Of a stretch of DNA of 64,000 bases, positions 59,795-64,000 are shown piece by piece (position 1 is the stretch's first letter; each line of letters begins with the position of its first letter). Under the pieces are notes generated by a model that did no database searches, was not told the DNA's origin, and saw only the letters and a list, made by a program, of their open reading frames with translations. This DNA is from Chitinophagales bacterium (GTDB taxonomy: Bacteria > Bacteroidota > Bacteroidia > Chitinophagales > UBA8649), in NCBI GenBank assembly GCA_020635995.1, contig JACJYS010000007.1, forward strand, positions 62,001 to 126,000. Direction: 5' to 3'. Position numbers and translations under genes: made by a program.

Positions 59795-60892
59795 TTAAGG
59801 CAAAACGGGAATGCTACCACATCTTTGATATAAAACCATACCGTAGTAATATCCTGCACCAAAGCCTAATATTACCCCTTTATCAAAAGGGCTTCTGTGT
59901 TTGTAAGAATTAAACAATTTTTCTAATACTAATAAGCAACTTGCAGAGCTTACATTTCCATATTCGTTAAAACTTTTAAGAGAGGGTAAAAGTTGTTCGG
60001 CAGTAAGGGATAAACATTCTTCATCGGCAAACTTTTTTAAAAGCTCTGCACCACCTTGATGTATAGACCATTCCTTTATATCATTTGTGGTTAAAAAGTT
60101 TTTTTCTAAAAATGGTTTTACCAAATCATGAGAAATAAACTGAGGCATAAAATCTTTTAAATCGGAATCAATTAAAAATGTGCCTTCTTCCATGTGTATT
60201 TTATTGCCCGGCTTATATTTTGTTTTAATGTCTAATATTTTAAGTTTTGTATTGGGGAATTTATACTTGTAATTTTCGGGAACGATAAGCATAGCCACTC
60301 CGCCATCATTAAAAAGCAAACACGTAATTATAGATTTTCTAAAATTGGGATTGTTTTTATCTATTAATCTGCTATCGTAAGTGCATTGGTCGTAGCTAAA
60401 GATAATAGCCGGTTTTCCATATTCTTTGCAGTAATCTACGGCTTCTTCTATTAAAAAAACTGGCGAAGCACAGCCATAATAAGGCAATTCACTACAAACT
60501 TCTACATTACTTAAATTTGTTTCTCTAACTATTTGAGTAGCTAAATTAGGTAGCACATCTCTATGCGAAGAAATATTATAGCTCAGTCCAAAATATCCAA
60601 TTTCTTCTTCGCTTATATGGTATTTATTGCACAGTTTATTAACTAATTTCTTGCCCCAAATTACGGGAGCATCATCTTCATTTTTAACGGCTATTTCGGG
60701 GTAAACATCATAATCTAAAACACTTGTTCTGTTTTCTATATTAATTCTTTTGCTAAGCATTTTTACCATTCTATTGGTACCTGCATCATAATAATTGGTA
60801 GGGAACATAATGTCTGCCACATATTCAGGATTGTATTTTTCGGGTATTATTTTTTCTACCCCTACAATGTATGCGTTATTACTTTTAAGCAT
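59795..60892 (-). CDS. 3-oxoacyl-ACP synthase III-like (thiolase fold) enzyme
   Basis: 365 residues. The triad of KAS III enzymes is visible: Cys in ELPYYGCASPVFLIEEA, His in WSIHQGGAELLKKF and Asn in FNEYGNVSSASCLLVL. GFGAGYYYGMVL near the C-terminus is the usual glycine-rich end. It is divergent from housekeeping FabH and could prime or extend a specialised acyl chain. It overlaps the glycosyltransferase gene by eight bases, suggesting a role in making a glycolipid or polyketide-like lipid. Confidence 0.82.
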   Translation of the reverse strand: MLKSNNAYIVGVEKIIPEKYNPEYVADIMFPTNYYDAGTNRMVKMLSKRINIENRTSVLDYDVYPEIAVKNEDDAPVIWGKKLVNKLCNKYHISEEEIGYFGLSYNISSHRDVLPNLATQIVRETNLSNVEVCSELPYYGCASPVFLIEEAVDYCKEYGKPAIIFSYDQCTYDSRLIDKNNPNFRKSIITCLLFNDGGVAMLIVPENYKYKFPNTKLKILDIKTKYKPGNKIHMEEGTFLIDSDLKDFMPQFISHDLVKPFLEKNFLTTNDIKEWSIHQGGAELLKKFADEECLSLTAEQLLPSLKSFNEYGNVSSASCLLVLEKLFNSYKHRSPFDKGVILGFGAGYYYGMVLYQRCGSIPVLP

Positions 60893-61628
60893 AAAATATT
60901 TTAGATTTTAATAATCCCATTTTGTTTAATCTAAATAGTAAGGAATATTTTAAACAGCCAATGCCATATATGGCACTTCGTTTAAGATTTATAGAGCTTG
61001 CTTCTTCAAAATATTTTGTAGGGCAGGTTACTTCGCCTATGGCTATATCTTTATATATCAGTTGCGATAACATTTCATTATCAAAAATGAAATCATCAGA
61101 ATTTGAATTATAGTTAATAGCATTTAAAGCTTCTTTGCTAAAGGCTCTGTATCCTGTGTGGTATTCACTTAATTTTTGCCCTGTAAATAGGTTTTGTGTA
61201 AAAGTCAATATTCTATTAGCTACATATTTGTACCAAGGCATGCCACCTTTTAATGCTCCGTTTCCTAATATTCTGCTTCCTAAGGCTACAGGAAATAAAT
61301 CTTCGGCTATAAGATTAACTAAGCTGGGTATTAATTTTGGCGTATATTGATAGTCGGGGTGGAGCATAATTACTATATCTCCATTTAATTCTAATGCTTT
61401 ATTGTAGCATGTTTTTTGGTTGCCACCGTAGCCTTTATTCTTATCGTGAATGAGTATGTTTTTAATGCCTATTTTTTTAGCCACTTCTACCGTATTGTCT
61501 TTGCTGGCATCATCTGTTAGTATTACTTCATCTACCCATTCCGGTATCTCGGCAACTGTTTTTTCAAGCGTAAGAGCAGCATTATAGGCTGGCATTACTA
61601 CAATTATCCTTTTATTTTTATACATCAA
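60885..61628 (-). CDS. Family 2 glycosyltransferase (dolichol-phosphate mannosyltransferase-like)
   Basis: 247 residues, GT-A fold. It begins RIIVVMPAYNAALTLEKTV, has the DxD-like EVILTDDASKDNT and MLHPDYQY, GSRILGNGALKGGMP, and YHTGYRAFSKEAL. It transfers a sugar from a nucleotide to a lipid carrier or similar acceptor; there are no obvious membrane helices except a weak C-terminal one. It is transcribed first of a pair with the KAS III-like gene. Confidence 0.88.
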   Translation of the reverse strand: MMYKNKRIIVVMPAYNAALTLEKTVAEIPEWVDEVILTDDASKDNTVEVAKKIGIKNILIHDKNKGYGGNQKTCYNKALELNGDIVIMLHPDYQYTPKLIPSLVNLIAEDLFPVALGSRILGNGALKGGMPWYKYVANRILTFTQNLFTGQKLSEYHTGYRAFSKEALNAINYNSNSDDFIFDNEMLSQLIYKDIAIGEVTCPTKYFEEASSINLKRSAIYGIGCLKYSLLFRLNKMGLLKSKIFYA

Positions 61629-61640
61629 TGCTAAAATAAG

Positions 61641-61669
61641 AAAAGCCTTTCTGCTACAGAAAGGCTTTT
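61641..61669 (-). terminator. Intrinsic terminator
   Basis: AAAAGCCTTTCTG-CTA-CAGAAAGGCTTTT, a perfect 13-bp stem, is followed on the minus strand by a T-rich tract. It ends the TPR gene (and pdhA) transcript just upstream of the glycosyltransferase start. Confidence 0.85.
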
Positions 61670-61695
61670 CTTAATAATTATAAACACACAAAATG

Positions 61696-62367
61696 TTAGC
61701 TTGTGGCTTGTAACTTACCTATGTATTTAGTTGCTTCAGTAGCTTCAGTTGAATTTGGGAAATTATTTTTTAGTGTTTCAAAAAAATGAAGGGCTTCTTT
61801 GCTTTTGCCCGCATAGTCATGAGCCATTCCTGCTTTTAATAGTAAAAATGGACTGCTGGCTTTGTTTTCGTTTAAATCTACTGCTTTTTTATAGTTCTTA
61901 AGTGCCGCATCTTGTTTGCCATTTTCCATTTGAGTATCGGCAAGAGTAGCTAAGGCTAAACCGCCCGTAATGGCATCATGGTTAGGGTTAAATTTATTCA
62001 AATACTTTTCTGCATTGGCAAAATCGCTTAATTGGTAGTAGCATAATCCTGCATAAAATTTAGCTAAGTTTCCTGCTTTTGTACTTCCATAGTCGTCTGC
62101 TACGGTTAAAAATCCATTCATTGGGTCATTTAAAGCTTTGCTTATGGAGTCGTTTTCAAACCAAAATTGAGCTTTGTAAATGGCATTTTGAGCAGCTAAT
62201 TCTCTTTTTGGTTTGTAGTAATTAGTGTAAGCTAATCCTAAAAGTACAATAGCTAATACAGCAATAACAGCTATATTAAATATTTTTCCATTTTTTTCGT
62301 ACCAATTTTGTAACTTATCTAAAGTTGAAAGTTCTACTGTATGGTGTTCTTTTCTTTTTGTTGACAT
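61696..62367 (-). CDS. Membrane-anchored TPR protein (YfgM-like)
   Basis: 223 residues. A cytoplasmic N-terminus (MSTKRKEHHTVELSTLDKL) is followed by one membrane helix (about 32-50, FNIAVIAVLAIVLLGLAYTNYY) and a periplasmic TPR domain (for example LAKFYAGLCYYQLSDFANAEKYLNKF, KQDAALKNYKKAVDLNEN). YfgM-type proteins assist periplasmic chaperones or the translocon. It follows pdhA by about 20 bases. Confidence 0.82.
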   Translation of the reverse strand: MSTKRKEHHTVELSTLDKLQNWYEKNGKIFNIAVIAVLAIVLLGLAYTNYYKPKRELAAQNAIYKAQFWFENDSISKALNDPMNGFLTVADDYGSTKAGNLAKFYAGLCYYQLSDFANAEKYLNKFNPNHDAITGGLALATLADTQMENGKQDAALKNYKKAVDLNENKASSPFLLLKAGMAHDYAGKSKEALHFFETLKNNFPNSTEATEATKYIGKLQATS

Positions 62368-62387
62368 TTTAAATTCTATCTAATTTT

Positions 62388-63383
62388 TTAATCTTTTAAA
62401 AAAGGATAATCTTTTTCTACATAAATATCTTCATACACGGCATTATCATCCGGATAGTCAGAATTTTCCGCAAAGGTAACACAATCATCTATTTCTTGCT
62501 TCACTTTGTCATTAATTTCTTCAATTTCTGCTTCTGTAGCCCAATTATTTTCTTGTATTATATGCAAAACATGAGTTATGGGGTCTTTTTCTTTGTATGA
62601 TTTTACTTCTTCTTTGGTTCTATATTTTTGTGGATCACTCATAGAATGTCCTTTATATCTGTATGTTTTTATTTCTAAAAACACCGGACCATGACCTTCT
62701 CTGCATAAATCGGCAGCATCTTTAACGGCATTATATACTTTTTCCGGTTCCATGCCGTCCACCTGCAAGCTTGGGATGTCAAAAGCTTCGCCTATTTTGT
62801 ATAAATCTTGAGCTGCGGCAGCTCTTAAAGTGGAAGTGCCCATTGCATAACCGTTGTTTTCTACAATGTATATTACAGGCAAGTTCCATAGTTTTGCCAT
62901 GTTAAAACTTTCGTGCAGTACGCCTTGCCATGCAGCACCATCGCCAAATAGGGTTACACACACATTATCTGTGCCTTTATATTGCTCTGCAAAAGCTATG
63001 CCTGTACCCAAACCTATTTGTGCTCCTACAATTCCGTGTCCTCCAAAAAAATATTTTTCTTTACTAAAAAAGTGCATAGAGCCACCTTTTCCTTTGCTAC
63101 AGCCGGTTACTTTTCCCATTAGTTCAGCCATACATTCTCTACTTGTCATGCCTTTAGCTAAAGCTAATCCATGGTCTCGGTATGCGGTTATTATAGGGTC
63201 TTCTTGTCTTATAGCACTGGCTATTCCTGCCGCCACGGCTTCTTGCCCTATGTATAAATGTAAAAATCCTCTTATTTTCTGTTGCCCGTAAAGCATTCCT
63301 GCACGCTCTTCAAATTTTCGCATTTTCAACATTATTTCATACCAGTGCAAGTATGTTTCTTTAGATATGTTTACCTTTGACAT
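62388..63383 (-). CDS. pdhA: Pyruvate dehydrogenase E1 component, alpha subunit
   Basis: It decarboxylates pyruvate with thiamine diphosphate. 331 residues from the ATG at 63383 (MSKVNISKETYLHWYEIML); a longer frame to 63431 overlaps recF. Motifs include RKFEERAGMLYGQQKIRGFLH, ITAYRDHGLALAKG, the ThDP-binding GDGAAWQGVLHESFNMAKLW ... ENNGYAMGT and the phosphorylation-loop-like RYKGHSMSDPQKYR. pdhB and the E2 gene are not seen here. Confidence 0.96.
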   Translation of the reverse strand: MSKVNISKETYLHWYEIMLKMRKFEERAGMLYGQQKIRGFLHLYIGQEAVAAGIASAIRQEDPIITAYRDHGLALAKGMTSRECMAELMGKVTGCSKGKGGSMHFFSKEKYFFGGHGIVGAQIGLGTGIAFAEQYKGTDNVCVTLFGDGAAWQGVLHESFNMAKLWNLPVIYIVENNGYAMGTSTLRAAAAQDLYKIGEAFDIPSLQVDGMEPEKVYNAVKDAADLCREGHGPVFLEIKTYRYKGHSMSDPQKYRTKEEVKSYKEKDPITHVLHIIQENNWATEAEIEEINDKVKQEIDDCVTFAENSDYPDDNAVYEDIYVEKDYPFLKD

Positions 63384-63409
63384 CGTTTTTATTTTGGTTT
63401 GATATACTG

Positions 63410-63417
63410 CAAAAATA
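63410..63417 (-). promoter_or_regulatory. -7 element of pdhA
   Basis: On the minus strand it reads TATTTTTG, 26 bases before the pdhA ATG. It directly abuts the ATG of the divergent recF gene. Confidence 0.5.
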
Positions 63418-64000
63418 ATGTTTATTCGCAAACTTCAGCTTACAAATTTTAAGAATCATGCAAAACTTTCTTTTTCTTTTAATAAGAATATAGTTGCTTT
63501 TGTAGGTCTTAATGGTATAGGGAAAACCAATATTTTAGATGCTTTGTACTTCTTGTGTGTAGGCAAAAGCTATTTTAGCACCTTAGATAAAAACTGTATA
63601 AAAGAAGATGAATCTTTTTTTAGAATAGAACAAAAAATAACTTTAAATAACAATGAAGAAAATGATGTAGTGGTTGTTTTGGAGCAAAATAAGCGGAAAA
63701 AAATTGTTTTAAACGATAATCCAATAGATAAATTGACCGAATTGGTAGGTAAATTTCCGGTAGTAATAGTGACTCCTAACGATAATATGATAATTTTGGG
63801 CGGTTCAGCAGAAAGAAGAAAATTTTTAGACTATACTTTGTCTATGACGGATAGAGATTATTTAGAAAATATTGTTCAGTATAATCATTATTTAAAACAA
63901 AGAAATGCTCTTTTAAAAATAGATGAAGGGCAGCATATAAATGAAAGTTTGTTAGAAATATACAACCAGCATTTAATTAGTCTTGGAGCTTATATTTATG
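63418..64000 (+). CDS. recF: DNA replication and repair protein RecF (3' end outside window)
   Basis: The frame is open from the ATG at 63418 to the window edge, 194 codons. It starts MFIRKLQLTNFKNHAKLSF, with Walker A as VGLNGIGKTNILDALY (glycine pattern of RecF). FPVVIVTPNDNMIILGGSAERRKFLDYTLSM carries the D-loop-region and RRxFLD signature of RecF. It loads RecA onto gapped DNA in recombinational repair. It is divergent from pdhA, whose promoter lies against its start. Confidence 0.94.
   Translation, partial: MFIRKLQLTNFKNHAKLSFSFNKNIVAFVGLNGIGKTNILDALYFLCVGKSYFSTLDKNCIKEDESFFRIEQKITLNNNEENDVVVVLEQNKRKKIVLNDNPIDKLTELVGKFPVVIVTPNDNMIILGGSAERRKFLDYTLSMTDRDYLENIVQYNHYLKQRNALLKIDEGQHINESLLEIYNQHLISLGAYIY

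Noticed and set aside
1..64000. CRISPR arrays, tRNA or rRNA genes
   Set aside because: No regularly spaced direct repeats and no cloverleaf or rRNA-like sequence were seen on reading both strands; a covariance-model scan was not possible.

Overview
The window is about one-third GC and gene-dense. It reads as chromosomal DNA of a member of the Bacteroidota, probably Flavobacteriales-like or a neighbouring marine/freshwater order. The signs are type IX secretion C-terminal sorting domains (types A and B), promoters with the Bacteroidota -7 element TAnnTTTG, a TamL-type lipoprotein Omp85 protein, PnuC next to a NadR-like kinase, and a general lack of strong Shine-Dalgarno sites.

Layout. 1-1240: the tail of an unknown gene and an IS982-family element. 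1400-6100: a four-gene minus-strand operon (HTH regulator, cytosine-C5 DNA methyltransferase, a protein with two GHKL ATPase modules, and a receiver-domain protein with a HEPN-like RNxxxH motif); this is the best candidate for an undescribed defence or epigenetic signalling system here. 6260-10250: an iron operon with two DtxR-type regulators (one membrane-tethered and fused to two FeoA domains) and FeoB split into GTPase and permease genes. 10480-12720: rpiB, tatC and an OmpA-like lipoprotein. 12790-15600: a scarred segment with a DUF1016/YhcG nuclease gene truncated by an IS3-family element, next to dispersed repeats. 15630-24030: an outer-membrane barrel, a WYL regulator, a YceI lipoprotein, bioF-bioD-HAD, a nucleoside phosphorylase, rdgB with a possible HolD-like protein, and ilvE. 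24200-36860: T9SS-exported proteins mixed with ribE, pnuC/nadR-like, a thiE-like gene, ldcA and metG. 37000-41060: sucA-sucB. 41250-47490: rpsT, trpS, a deoxynucleoside kinase, gatC, an ABC ATPase, two SDRs and a flippase. 47500-47670: a probable relic of a hipBA toxin-antitoxin locus. 47800-58280: ruvB, tamL-like, an rRNA methylase, dcd, an M1 peptidase and lolD. 58289-61630: a desaturase strikingly like eukaryotic sphingolipid delta-4 desaturase (DES1), a KAS III-like enzyme and a glycosyltransferase. 61690-64000: a TPR protein, pdhA and the start of recF.

Two families of dispersed non-coding repeats run through the window. One is a 0.45-0.6 kb fold-back element (three copies); the other is a 0.12-0.22 kb MITE-like element (three fuller and two partial copies). 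Both lie at gene ends and in two places appear to supply the stop codon. I saw no tRNA, rRNA or CRISPR array.
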